Below, piece by piece: positions 1 through 7,117 of a DNA stretch of 9,873 bases. Below the pieces are notes generated by a model. It saw only the letters and a program-made list of their open reading frames with translations, had not been told where the DNA came from and made no database searches. Origin of the DNA: Erysipelotrichaceae bacterium (GTDB lineage: Bacteria > Bacillota_I > Bacilli_A > Erysipelotrichales > Erysipelotrichaceae); the NCBI GenBank assembly GCA_024709285.1, contig JANJWY010000041.1, positions 1 to 9,873 of the forward strand, written 5' to 3'. The position numbers and the translations under genes are program-made. How positions within the stretch are numbered: the stretch's first letter is position 1; every line of letters begins with the position of its first letter.

Positions 1-825
1 TGCGGTCCGCTTGGAAAATATGACTTCCGCAAATTCTATCATTGGACGATCAAAGAGTTTAAGTCAATCGTACGGAAATGGCAAACGGACATGCAAAACA
101 GAAATTACTGGATGGCCAACTATTTGTCGAACCATGACCAACAAAGACATATTTCACACTATGGAAACGACAAGAAATATCGCATTGAGAGTGCAAAAGC
201 ATGGGCTTTATTCAACTTTACTCTCAGAGGAACTCCGTTTATGTATCAAGGCGAAGAAATCGGCATGACAGATTGTAAACTTGAAGTTGATGAGTGGAAG
301 GACATCGAAGCCATTACTGACTACAAGGTGTTACAGTCGATGATGAACCTGCCGGCATTTATTGCCAAAAAAATCGTTCAGAAAAAGACCAGGGATAATG
401 CCCGCACTCCGGTTCAATGGTCAACAGCTCCTTATGCCGGTTTTTCAACGTCAGAACCGTGGATCAGACTGAACCCAAACTATACCGAAATCAATGTTGA
501 ACAGCAAGAATCAGATGCGGCGTCGATATTGAATTTTTACCGGGACCTGACTCGGTTTTATAAAGATCATCCGGTGCTGACTTTTGGCAGCTGGACTGAA
601 ATCCTTTCGGATCATCCGCAGATCATTGCTTATGTTCGCGAGGATGAACACGAGAAATTGCTGGTTGTTATCAATCTTTCTTCTAAGCCGGTTACTTTCA
701 CAATAGACGAGCCTTTTGGGATCGATCTTTTAACGACAAACAAGCTTGCTTCGCCGTGGAATCGGAAAATGGTATTTTCACCATATGAGGGTCGTATAAG
801 CCAACTTAACAAACATGAAAGCTGA
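1..825 (+). CDS. GH13 alpha-glucosidase (oligo-1,6-glucosidase or trehalose-6-phosphate hydrolase type), 5' end missing
   Basis: This is the C-terminal 274 residues of a glycoside hydrolase family 13 enzyme; the reading frame is open back to base 1, so the gene starts outside the window. Conserved region IV is seen as SNHDQQR at 127-147, with the His-Asp pair that stabilises the transition state in GH13. It is followed by GTPFMYQGEEIGMT and RDNARTPVQW, hallmarks of the oligo-1,6-glucosidase/TreC group, and by PWIRLNPNY, after which a C-terminal beta domain ends the protein. The nucleophile Asp and acid/base Glu lie upstream and cannot be checked. The family hydrolyses alpha-glucosidic bonds in short cytoplasmic malto-, isomalto- or phospho-sugars; the exact substrate cannot be told from this part. 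The usual QPR after NHD is QQR here. The 3' end overlaps the PHP gene by 11 bases. Confidence 0.9.
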   Translation, partial: CGPLGKYDFRKFYHWTIKEFKSIVRKWQTDMQNRNYWMANYLSNHDQQRHISHYGNDKKYRIESAKAWALFNFTLRGTPFMYQGEEIGMTDCKLEVDEWKDIEAITDYKVLQSMMNLPAFIAKKIVQKKTRDNARTPVQWSTAPYAGFSTSEPWIRLNPNYTEINVEQQESDAASILNFYRDLTRFYKDHPVLTFGSWTEILSDHPQIIAYVREDEHEKLLVVINLSSKPVTFTIDEPFGIDLLTTNKLASPWNRKMVFSPYEGRISQLNKHES

Positions 826-1681
826 TTTACACATACATTCCAAATATAGTTTTGACGGGGAAACATCAATCGATGATATTTTTACAATGGCGAGAAAAAA
901 TAATATTGATTGTATAGCGTTGACCGATCACAACGATGTTCGTGCTAATTTTGATGCTTTAAAGTATGATCGCAGTTGTTGGATACCCGGCATCGAAATC
1001 GATTGTTACTTCAACAGCAGCATCTATCATATCGTGGGTTTGGGTATCGACTTTAACTCAGCCATCTTTCGGACGATCGCAAGCAATTACATGAATGAAC
1101 TCGAACGGATTGCAAGTATCCGGATCCACGTGTTCAATCGTTTGTTTAGTCTGAATATGCGAATGGATGAGATAAAAAATGAATATCCGGGCAGACTGAT
1201 TACCAATGTCGAAATCACACGGTTTATGTTTAACCATTATCCATCTCACCCGCTGTTTCAGAGATACCTGAGTTCACAAGTCAAGTCAAATCCACTGGCT
1301 GATTTTTATTGGGATTTTTGTGCGGTGGGGAAACCCGGATATGTGAAAATGGTATTGCCTGATGTCAGAGATGTATTACACTATATTCACCAACATCATG
1401 GGATTGCCATATTGGCACATCCGTTGATCAGCGTCAAGTCGCTGACGGATATCGCCCAACTGAAATCTCTGGATGGAATTGAAGCTTATTGCTCTTATCA
1501 TAGTGAAGATGACTGTGTGCGGGTAAAGGCATTTGCTAAAAATGAAGGCTTGCTGATTTCGGCTGGCAGTGATTATCACGGTATAAACAAACCCGCCATC
1601 ACGATTGGTGACACGCATGAAAACGGGGACAGTGATGAATGGTTTTTACAAATCAAAGAAGCCATTGCCCATCATAGATAA
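815..1681 (+). CDS. PHP-domain metal-dependent phosphoesterase (YciV/RNase AM-like)
   Basis: A 288-residue PHP-superfamily protein. Metal-site motifs are visible in order: DLHIHSKYSFDG (H6, H8), LTDHN (D38, H39), GIEID (E61), YHIVGLGID (H72), ILAHP (H202) and SAGSDYHG (D253, H255). The HIVGLGID segment and the middle KPGYV...AILAHP arrangement resemble the E. coli YciV group, which acts on short RNAs or 3',5'-nucleoside bisphosphates, so a small phosphoester substrate in the cytoplasm is likely; the specific one is inference. Length is typical for that group. The ATG lies inside the end of the glucosidase gene and has no clear Shine-Dalgarno sequence, so translation probably depends on ribosomes finishing the upstream gene. 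No terminator follows before the peroxiredoxin gene. Confidence 0.88.
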   Translation: MKADLHIHSKYSFDGETSIDDIFTMARKNNIDCIALTDHNDVRANFDALKYDRSCWIPGIEIDCYFNSSIYHIVGLGIDFNSAIFRTIASNYMNELERIASIRIHVFNRLFSLNMRMDEIKNEYPGRLITNVEITRFMFNHYPSHPLFQRYLSSQVKSNPLADFYWDFCAVGKPGYVKMVLPDVRDVLHYIHQHHGIAILAHPLISVKSLTDIAQLKSLDGIEAYCSYHSEDDCVRVKAFAKNEGLLISAGSDYHGINKPAITIGDTHENGDSDEWFLQIKEAIAHHR

Positions 1682-1710
1682 GCAAAGAATTATGCGGGCA
1701 TGTGGATTTC

Positions 1711-1719
1711 TGATATGAT
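1711..1719 (+). promoter_or_regulatory. Candidate extended -10 promoter for the peroxiredoxin gene
   Basis: TGATATGAT is a TGn-extended -10 element with a 5/6 match to TATAAT. No convincing -35 lies 16-18 bases upstream, as is common for extended -10 promoters. It would start transcription near 1726, just ahead of the ribosome binding site. Read-through from the upstream genes is equally possible. Confidence 0.4.
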
Positions 1720-1730
1720 AATGATTGAAA

Positions 1731-1736
1731 AGGAGG
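1731..1736 (+). promoter_or_regulatory. Ribosome binding site that fixes the peroxiredoxin start
   Basis: AGGAGG followed by a 6-base spacer and ATG at 1743. It makes 1743 the start rather than the in-frame TTG at 1725, which would place this site inside the gene. Confidence 0.9.
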
Positions 1737-1742
1737 GATAGT

Positions 1743-2204
1743 ATGCTGCAAACAGGACAAAAGGCACCTGATTTCAACTTGTTGAATGAAAAAGGTGAAA
1801 ATGTAACATTGACAGATTTTAAAGGGCATAAAGTTGTTTTATATTTTTATCCCAAAGATGATACACCGGGATGTACGACACAAGCATGTTCTTACCGGGA
1901 TAATTTCAGTGAATTCGTATCAAGGGGTTATCAAATCATCGGCATCAGTAAAGATGATCTTAAAAGTCATCAGAAGTTTCAGGAAAAATACGAACTGAAT
2001 TTTACCTTGCTGAGCGACCCGGATACAACGGTCATTCAAGAATACGGATGCTGGAAAGAGAAATCTTTGTATGGAAAAAAATACATGGGAACGGCTCGAA
2101 CCACTTTTATACTTGATGAAGCCTCAACGGTTGTCAAGATTTTTGAAAATGTCGATCCGAAAACGGATGTTCAGCAGGTTCTGACTTTTATCGATAGTCT
2201 GTAA
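1743..2204 (+). CDS. bcp: Thioredoxin-dependent peroxiredoxin, PrxQ/Bcp type
   Basis: A 153-residue atypical 2-Cys peroxiredoxin that reduces hydrogen peroxide and organic hydroperoxides, recycled by thioredoxin. The active site reads YPKDDTPGCTTQAC: the peroxidatic Cys is C44 and the resolving Cys is C49, five residues later, the spacing that defines the PrxQ/Bcp subfamily. The later GTARTTFILD segment carries the conserved Arg near the active site. Length is normal for the family and the N-terminus (LQTGQKAPDFNL) is typical, supporting the ATG at 1743. It is followed, with a one-base overlap of stop and start (TAATG), by a DUF454 membrane protein, so the two are co-translated. Confidence 0.95.
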   Translation: MLQTGQKAPDFNLLNEKGENVTLTDFKGHKVVLYFYPKDDTPGCTTQACSYRDNFSEFVSRGYQIIGISKDDLKSHQKFQEKYELNFTLLSDPDTTVIQEYGCWKEKSLYGKKYMGTARTTFILDEASTVVKIFENVDPKTDVQQVLTFIDSL

Positions 2205-2569
2205 TGAAGATTGTTTTTATTTCATTGGGTTGGATATTTGCTGCCGTCGGGTTGGTTGGAACTTTTGTCCCGATATTACCGACGACCCCATTTTTGCTGT
2301 TGGCCGCATTCTTCTTTGCCCGTGGTTCGAAGAAATTCCATGACCGGCTGATAAACTCCGGCTTTTACAGAAATCATATTGAAAGCACGATCACTGACGG
2401 GCAGATGGCAAGGAAAACTAAAGTCAGAATCGTGTCTACATCGTATACGATGTTGTTGGTCGCATTCTTTTTGACACAAAGTATTGTAATAAGAGCTATC
2501 ATAGTGATGTTTATGATCATCATCATGATGACTTTCACCTTATTTATAAAGGATAAACCCGAAAGCTAA
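2204..2569 (+). CDS. DUF454 (YbaN-like) small membrane protein
   Basis: A 121-residue integral membrane protein of the DUF454/YbaN family. The diagnostic N-terminal block LGWIFAAVGLVGTFVPILPTT is followed by PFLLLAAFFFARGS. After a polar stretch with HIESTITDGQMARKTK (about residues 58-73), two further hydrophobic segments occupy roughly 76-96 and 97-114. The family has no established biochemical role. The ATG overlaps the peroxiredoxin stop by one base, giving translational coupling. The end of the gene overlaps by four bases the end of the convergent threonine aldolase gene and carries half of a shared terminator hairpin. Confidence 0.9.
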   Translation: MKIVFISLGWIFAAVGLVGTFVPILPTTPFLLLAAFFFARGSKKFHDRLINSGFYRNHIESTITDGQMARKTKVRIVSTSYTMLLVAFFLTQSIVIRAIIVMFMIIIMMTFTLFIKDKPES

Positions 2570-2589
2570 TTGGCTCTCGGGTTTTCTTT
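2555..2589. terminator. Two-way intrinsic terminator over overlapping stop codons
   Basis: Stem 2555-2566 pairs with 2573-2584 (AAACCCGAAAGC with GGCTCTCGGGTTT), 12 pairs with one A/C mismatch that becomes a G-U wobble in minus-strand RNA, and a 6-base loop. T-rich sequence follows on the plus strand (TTTTCTTT) and a shorter T run on the minus strand, so it should work better for the plus-strand genes. It lies wholly within the two convergent coding ends. Confidence 0.8.
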
Positions 2590-3603
2590 GACGAATTTTC
2601 TTATGATTTCAATGAAAGCATCTACATCCGCGGATGAAATGTCATTATGAGTAACGACTCGAAACACTTCATCACTCGGCGGGTTGATTTTACAGCCATG
2701 TGCCAAAGCAAATTCAACCAGTCGTTCTGCGGTTTCCACATGTAATTTAAAAAAGACCATATTTATATCACGCAGCTTGTCATAAACTTCGACTTCTTTT
2801 ATTTCAGTAAGTGCTAAAGCCAGTTTCTGGGCGTGATGGTGATCTTCTGCTAAACGCTTTGTCATATCATGAATCGAAATCAATCCGGCAGCAGCAAGAA
2901 TTCCGGCCTGACGCATACCGCCACCCAGTAATTTGCGGTTTTTGCGAGCTTTTTCAATAAAGTCCTTACTTCCAACCAGCATCGATCCGATGGGTGAACA
3001 CAATCCCTTCGACAAGCAGAACATGACAGAATCAAAAGGCGCAGTGAGCGTTTTTACATCACAGTTTAATGTTACGGCTGCATTGAATACCCGGGCTCCA
3101 TCCAAATGGACGTTAAGTCCCAAAGAGTGTGCGAGTTCAATATTTTCACGCATCAGTTCAATCGGCATGATCGTTCCATTGGACAATGCATTTTCAAGAC
3201 TTAACAAAGATGTCCGGGGATTATGGATATCGATTGATCGCACAGCCGACTTGATATCTTTAGGATAAATGAAGTCATTGTCGTTATGAATGGTTCGAAT
3301 GCTTACATTGGATAAGACGGCAGCTGCACCGACTTCATGTGCAACGATATGATAGTTTGCTCCGGTAATGATTTCATCACCTCGACGGGTGTGCGTCATG
3401 ATTGCCAACTGATTTCCCATTGTTCCAGATGCAACAAACAGACCTGCCGGATGACCGGTAACATGGGCTGCCAGAGTTTCCAGTTCTTTTACTGTCGGAT
3501 CATCTTGATACACATCATCGCCAACCAACGCTTCAGACATCGCTTTTCGCATCTGTGGTGTGGGCATCGTCACTGTATCCGAACGTAAATCAATATATTT
3601 CAC
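2566..3603 (-). CDS. ltaE: Low-specificity L-threonine aldolase
   Basis: A 345-residue PLP-dependent fold-type I enzyme cleaving L-threonine/allo-threonine to glycine and acetaldehyde in the cytoplasm. The N-terminus IDLRSDTVTMPT and GDDVYQDDPTV are hallmark sequences. H85 (NYHIVAHE) matches the PLP-stacking His, LDGAR (168 region) holds the Asp that contacts the PLP ring nitrogen, and K199 in FCLSKGLCSPIGS is the Schiff-base Lys. Length is normal. The start is GTG (3603-3601), supported by AGAGG at 3616-3612 with an 8-base spacer. It is a single-gene unit, divergent from the MFS operon and convergent with the DUF454 gene. Confidence 0.95.
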   Translation of the reverse strand: MKYIDLRSDTVTMPTPQMRKAMSEALVGDDVYQDDPTVKELETLAAHVTGHPAGLFVASGTMGNQLAIMTHTRRGDEIITGANYHIVAHEVGAAAVLSNVSIRTIHNDNDFIYPKDIKSAVRSIDIHNPRTSLLSLENALSNGTIMPIELMRENIELAHSLGLNVHLDGARVFNAAVTLNCDVKTLTAPFDSVMFCLSKGLCSPIGSMLVGSKDFIEKARKNRKLLGGGMRQAGILAAAGLISIHDMTKRLAEDHHHAQKLALALTEIKEVEVYDKLRDINMVFFKLHVETAERLVEFALAHGCKINPPSDEVFRVVTHNDISSADVDAFIEIIRKFVKENPRAN

Positions 3604-3629
3604 AAATACCGCCTCTTTTCTATGTCAGT

Positions 3630-3656
3630 ATTATAACATTCATCTTTATTTTTCAA
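3630..3656 (-). promoter_or_regulatory. ltaE promoter
   Basis: On the minus strand TTGAAA (3656-3651), a 15-base spacer, then TATAAT (3635-3630) preceded by TG one base away, giving a perfect TGnTATAAT extended -10. The short spacer is tolerable with an extended -10. The likely start is near 3623, giving a leader of about 20 bases with the AGAGG ribosome binding site inside. Confidence 0.7.
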
Positions 3657-3661
3657 TGCAT

Positions 3662-3675
3662 TTAGTTTAAACTAA
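3662..3675. promoter_or_regulatory. 14-bp perfect palindrome, candidate operator
   Basis: TTAGTTTAAACTAA is an uninterrupted perfect palindrome in the 93-base gap between divergent ltaE and the MFS gene. It lies just upstream of the ltaE -35 and overlaps the most likely promoter region of the MFS operon; a weak candidate is TTTTCA (3650-3655), 17 bases, TAATGT (3673-3678). Its size suits a dimeric winged-helix repressor such as a MarR-type protein, but I cannot assign a regulator. Confidence 0.45.
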
Positions 3676-3696
3676 TGTAGAAATGAGGGATATTTT

Positions 3697-5022
3697 GTGA
3701 CATTTGCTTTTAATCCCCAGGTGCTCATTCAGTGGAAGTCCTGGGTTTATGTTTTGACCGTTATTCTTACGATTGCTTTGACTTGGTATATATACAAAAA
3801 ATATGCGCTGACGAAATACCAGATGATGATTTTTATCTTACTGGTCGTTTTTTGGTCAGCAATCAATATCGTCCGTGCCTATCGAAAAGCGTATGCCGTA
3901 TCTTCCGGAGATATCGGCGGATTGGCGATGGATGGTATTTTAGGAGCAAACATTGCTGCTTCTTATGGTTTGGTTTCAATCTTCGTCCGAATGCCGGTAT
4001 TTGCGCTTAGCGATACCCTGAAATCACGAAGAGCGCTCATCGGCTCGGCGTTGATGATGGTGTTTCTGACATCCATTTGGGTCGTTTACAAGCCGGATTA
4101 CCTCAGCCTTATGTCCTCGTCGCTGGCGTTGGGCGTCGGTGCCAGTATGCTTGCCTTGTTTAATGTATTCTTTTCGGAGACATTCTCGACCAAACAGGCG
4201 ATGGTTTCTGTTTCGATTTTATCGATAGCGCCGCTGCTGGCAGAGTTTATCGTTGCACCGCTGCAATTTCTGGCTACGCAAAATCCGATCAAAGATTATG
4301 GTCTTTTATGGGCGATGAGCGCCGGATTGGCTTTTATCGGTTTCTTGTTTTTGTTTAGAGTCAAGGATAACAAAGAGAAGGTCCGTAATTTCAGTTGGCA
4401 GAAGATCGGCATTGCTTTGCGTGATCGCAGATTTCTTCTGATTTGTGTTTTGGCTGTTGCTGTATCGTTTATCCGATTTGCTTCCAGTGGCAGCAATATG
4501 GTTGCTTATGCAAAAACTGAAGATGTCATGATGGCAGACTTTTTGATCGCTTATCTTGACGTGATTTTCTCGTTGTTTCAGCTGGTGGCGGGGGTCATTG
4601 CCGGCTTATGGCTGAAGAAGAAAATCGGTGTCAAAAATACGCTGCTCTTGGGATTGGCTGCCAGCCTGTTGTTTACGGTGTTGGCAACGACTGTCACTAA
4701 TCCTGCGATTCTGTTTATAATGTATAGTTTTAACGGATTTGGTTATGGTATTACGTACAACGTACTGTTAGGACTGGCTTTGCAGCCATTTGCAAAAGAT
4801 ATGCGCGAAGTAACCATGGGAATATATCAGACATTCTTTGCCATCGGCATTTATTACGGTGATAAAATATATGCCTTGATCCTGCAAAATATTCCTTCAA
4901 CTTTTGAAGGATCTGCGTTATATCAATTGGTTTTCACATTGATCAGCGGGTTGATCGTTTTGACCATGTTATCGATCTTTATTGGTTTTAACAAGAAAAA
5001 CCGGGAGTTTATCGAATCGTAA
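3697..5022 (+). CDS. Major facilitator superfamily (MFS) permease, substrate unknown
   Basis: A 441-residue polytopic membrane protein with about 12 hydrophobic segments, for example residues 16-33, 43-60, 81-103, 111-130, 203-221, 245-262, 283-305, 315-336, 338-362 and 408-430. The charged loop FALSDTLKSRRALIG at 102-116 looks like a degenerate MFS motif A (normally GxxxDRxGRR), and a polar central loop at 222-244 separates the two halves. Nothing visible identifies the substrate. The start is GTG with GAGGGA six bases upstream. It is the first gene of a plus-strand unit: only 14 bases separate it from the U32 gene trhP1, whose ribosome binding site sits in that gap. A role linked to the downstream RNA-modification genes cannot be inferred from sequence. 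Confidence 0.85.
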   Translation: MTFAFNPQVLIQWKSWVYVLTVILTIALTWYIYKKYALTKYQMMIFILLVVFWSAINIVRAYRKAYAVSSGDIGGLAMDGILGANIAASYGLVSIFVRMPVFALSDTLKSRRALIGSALMMVFLTSIWVVYKPDYLSLMSSSLALGVGASMLALFNVFFSETFSTKQAMVSVSILSIAPLLAEFIVAPLQFLATQNPIKDYGLLWAMSAGLAFIGFLFLFRVKDNKEKVRNFSWQKIGIALRDRRFLLICVLAVAVSFIRFASSGSNMVAYAKTEDVMMADFLIAYLDVIFSLFQLVAGVIAGLWLKKKIGVKNTLLLGLAASLLFTVLATTVTNPAILFIMYSFNGFGYGITYNVLLGLALQPFAKDMREVTMGIYQTFFAIGIYYGDKIYALILQNIPSTFEGSALYQLVFTLISGLIVLTMLSIFIGFNKKNREFIES

Positions 5023-5036
5023 ACGAAGGAGGGGCT

Positions 5037-5915
5037 ATGAACATTTTTGTTTTAGTTTCAAATGAGCAGCAGTTAATGTTTTGCCATTCTTCAAGTGTCC
5101 GAGCCGTCATTTTTTCGACGGCTTTTTGCTCATCAAAAACACAGCATCCGCTGACTTTGAGTGAGTTGGCCAAACTATCCGATCTGGCTAGAAGTAAGGG
5201 TATGCCCTGGTATTTATCCATCAACCGAATGATGCTTCAAAGTGAATGGGCCGAATTTCAACAGGAGATCATCAATGTTAACCAGTTTGACCCGGAAGGG
5301 TATATTGTGTCAGATTTAGGAGTCATGCACTACTTAAAGCAGATATATCCGGGGAAAAAGATCATCTTACAAACCGATACGACCATCACTAATGCCAACG
5401 ATGTCGAAGTACTTTTAGATATGGATGTAGATTTTATTGCCTTGGCTCGTGAGCTGACTTTCAATGAAGTGAAGGAAATCGTCGAAAAGTTTGGCGACCG
5501 TGTGATCATATCCGGATTCGGGTATCAGTGCATGAGTACGTCCAACCGTCCGTTGCTGAGCAATTATTTCGATCACATCCACCAGGACATCGAGGTTACT
5601 TACAAACGATTCACTTTGCAGGAAGAGGGTCGCAGAGAGCGTTATCCGGCCATGCAGGACACGCATGGATTTCATATTTTCACCTCCTCCATCCTGGAGA
5701 TTTTTGATGAAGTTGAAGAACTTTCGTCGATCGGACTTGAAAATCTGATGATTGAAACTGTTTTTGTAGATGATGAAACGATTCAGACAGTAATTATGAC
5801 TCTTAACAAAAAGACAGATATTCCAACGGCAAAAGCCGAAATATCAGCGAAATATAATCTCTCAAAAGCACTTTATTATACGCCGACCAGTGCTGTGAAG
5901 GTGGTGGGCGAATGA
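5037..5915 (+). CDS. trhP1: U32-family TrhP1-like protein (tRNA U34 hydroxylation partner)
   Basis: A 292-residue short U32 ('peptidase U32') protein, a paralogue of the gene that follows. Residues 165-178 (CMSTSNRPLLSNYF) align without gaps to C169-M182 of the downstream protein, as do LARELTFNEVKEI and the segment near IGLENLMIE. Of the four iron-sulfur Cys kept in the partner only C165 remains; the second is Pro172 and the last pair is absent, so it probably cannot hold a normal 4Fe-4S cluster. In Bacillus subtilis the adjacent YrrN/YrrO (TrhP1/TrhP2) are involved in forming 5-hydroxyuridine at tRNA position 34 from prephenate; the same arrangement here supports that role. AAGGAGG precedes the ATG; the stop overlaps the next start (ATGA). 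A terminator-like hairpin lies at 5102-5127. Confidence 0.82.
   Translation: MNIFVLVSNEQQLMFCHSSSVRAVIFSTAFCSSKTQHPLTLSELAKLSDLARSKGMPWYLSINRMMLQSEWAEFQQEIINVNQFDPEGYIVSDLGVMHYLKQIYPGKKIILQTDTTITNANDVEVLLDMDVDFIALARELTFNEVKEIVEKFGDRVIISGFGYQCMSTSNRPLLSNYFDHIHQDIEVTYKRFTLQEEGRRERYPAMQDTHGFHIFTSSILEIFDEVEELSSIGLENLMIETVFVDDETIQTVIMTLNKKTDIPTAKAEISAKYNLSKALYYTPTSAVKVVGE
5102..5127 (+). terminator. Terminator-like hairpin inside trhP1
   Basis: AGCCGTC (5102-5108) pairs perfectly with GACGGCT (5117-5123), loop of 8, followed by TTTTT up to 5127: the form of an intrinsic terminator, in the plus orientation only. It sits 65 bases inside the coding region, so translating ribosomes would normally suppress it. 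It may attenuate the operon or be chance. It lies well beyond the end of the MFS gene (5022). Confidence 0.4.
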
Positions 5916-7117
5916 AACGGCTGGAACTGTTAGCTCCTGCCGGTGATTTGGCTCGTTTGAAAACTGCGGTACATTTTGGAGCAGATGCCGTATACATTGG
6001 CGGAAAGAAGTTCTCATTGCGCTCGCGGGCAAGCAATTTTGATATTTCTGACATTGAAGCCGGTGTTAAGTATGCACATCAGCACCAGGCAAAACTTTAT
6101 GTGACCGTCAACATGATCCCTCATCAGGAAGATCTGGAAGGATTGCGTGAATATTTAACTGCGTTGGATCAGATTGGCGTTGATGCCGTGATCGTCGCTT
6201 CCCTGTACATTGCCAGAGTCGCCCGTCAGGTCAGTTCGCGCATGGAAGTGCATCTGAGTACGCAACAGTCATCCGCTAATATCGAGACATTAAACTTCTA
6301 CAAATCTCTGGGAATAGACCGCGTCGTTTTGGCCAGAGAGTGTTCTCTTGAGGATATTAAGCAAATCTCTTCCGGTCAGTCATTGCCGATTGAGGTGTTT
6401 ATTCACGGAGGAATGTGTGTCAATGTATCGGGGCGTTGTACGTTAAGCAATTACATGACTCTTCGCGATGCCAATCGCGGAGGATGTGCGCAAAGCTGTC
6501 GCTGGAAATATTTCCTAATGGATGAAAATGATCAGCCGTTGCATGATCCTGACACGTTGTTTTCAATGAGTTCAAAGGATCTCAATGCCACCCATGTTCT
6601 TTCGGATCTCATTCGAATCGGTGTTTCATCACTGAAGATCGAAGGACGCATGAAGTCAGAGTACTATCTGGCTACGGTAGTGGGGGCTTACCGTCGGTTA
6701 ATCGATGATTTATTGTCAGGAAAAAGCGAATCTGAAAGTATTGATAAGTGCAACAGAGAACTTGCCAAGGCAGAAAACCGAGAAACGTTTGGCGGATTCT
6801 TTTTAAACAAGCCGTTGGCTGATGGGCATTTGTATGATAAAAACGGGACCGGCATCACCCAGGAATTTCTGGCAACGGTCGTATCTTATGATGAATACAG
6901 TCAGTGGGCAACCATTGAAGTACGCAATCATTTCAGTAAAGGTTGGAATTGTGAGGTTTTTGGACCTAACACCGATCATATACAGTTTACCATAACTGAT
7001 ATGATCAACAGTGACAATGAGCCAACGGAGAGAGTATTTAAGCCCATGGAAATCGTAAAAATCAGGATTCCGTTCACTGTAATGACGGATGATTTTATCA
7101 GGAAGGTGAAAGCATGA
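5912..7117 (+). CDS. trhP2: U32-family TrhP2-like tRNA uridine-34 hydroxylase, iron-sulfur protein
   Basis: A 401-residue U32 protein of the TrhP/YegQ group, which hydroxylates wobble uridine to 5-hydroxyuridine using prephenate-derived chemistry. The N-terminus LELLAPAGDLARLKTA and GADAVYIGG are family hallmarks of the TIM-barrel domain. The signature block contains HGGMC, SGRCTLSNYM, RDANRGGCAQSCRWKY: C169, C176, C192 and C196, matching the four ligands of the family's 4Fe-4S cluster. SSKDLN and SLKIEGRMKSEYY follow, then a C-terminal domain with beta character from about residue 310. Length is close to B. subtilis YrrO. 'Peptidase' is a legacy label. It overlaps the gene before and the gene after by four bases each (ATGA), so production is tightly coupled. 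RlhA-type rRNA hydroxylases are much longer, making that alternative unlikely. Confidence 0.9.
   Translation: MKRLELLAPAGDLARLKTAVHFGADAVYIGGKKFSLRSRASNFDISDIEAGVKYAHQHQAKLYVTVNMIPHQEDLEGLREYLTALDQIGVDAVIVASLYIARVARQVSSRMEVHLSTQQSSANIETLNFYKSLGIDRVVLARECSLEDIKQISSGQSLPIEVFIHGGMCVNVSGRCTLSNYMTLRDANRGGCAQSCRWKYFLMDENDQPLHDPDTLFSMSSKDLNATHVLSDLIRIGVSSLKIEGRMKSEYYLATVVGAYRRLIDDLLSGKSESESIDKCNRELAKAENRETFGGFFLNKPLADGHLYDKNGTGITQEFLATVVSYDEYSQWATIEVRNHFSKGWNCEVFGPNTDHIQFTITDMINSDNEPTERVFKPMEIVKIRIPFTVMTDDFIRKVKA

Noticed and set aside
11..268. Open frame of 85 residues overlapping the glucosidase
   Set aside because: It is in another frame of a clearly conserved GH13 sequence; the glucosidase frame is open from base 1.
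1725..1742. Six-residue N-terminal extension of the peroxiredoxin from a TTG start
   Set aside because: It places a perfect AGGAGG ribosome binding site inside the gene; ATG 1743 is correctly spaced and gives the normal family N-terminus.
2933..3588. Plus-strand open frames (2933-3268 and 3337-3588) opposite ltaE
   Set aside because: They are antisense to a strongly conserved enzyme gene, have no family resemblance and lack a convincing ribosome binding site.
5037..7117. Annotation of the two U32 proteins as secreted collagenase-like peptidases
   Set aside because: No signal peptide is present; the Cys block and gene pairing match the TrhP tRNA hydroxylation group, and 'peptidase' is a legacy label.
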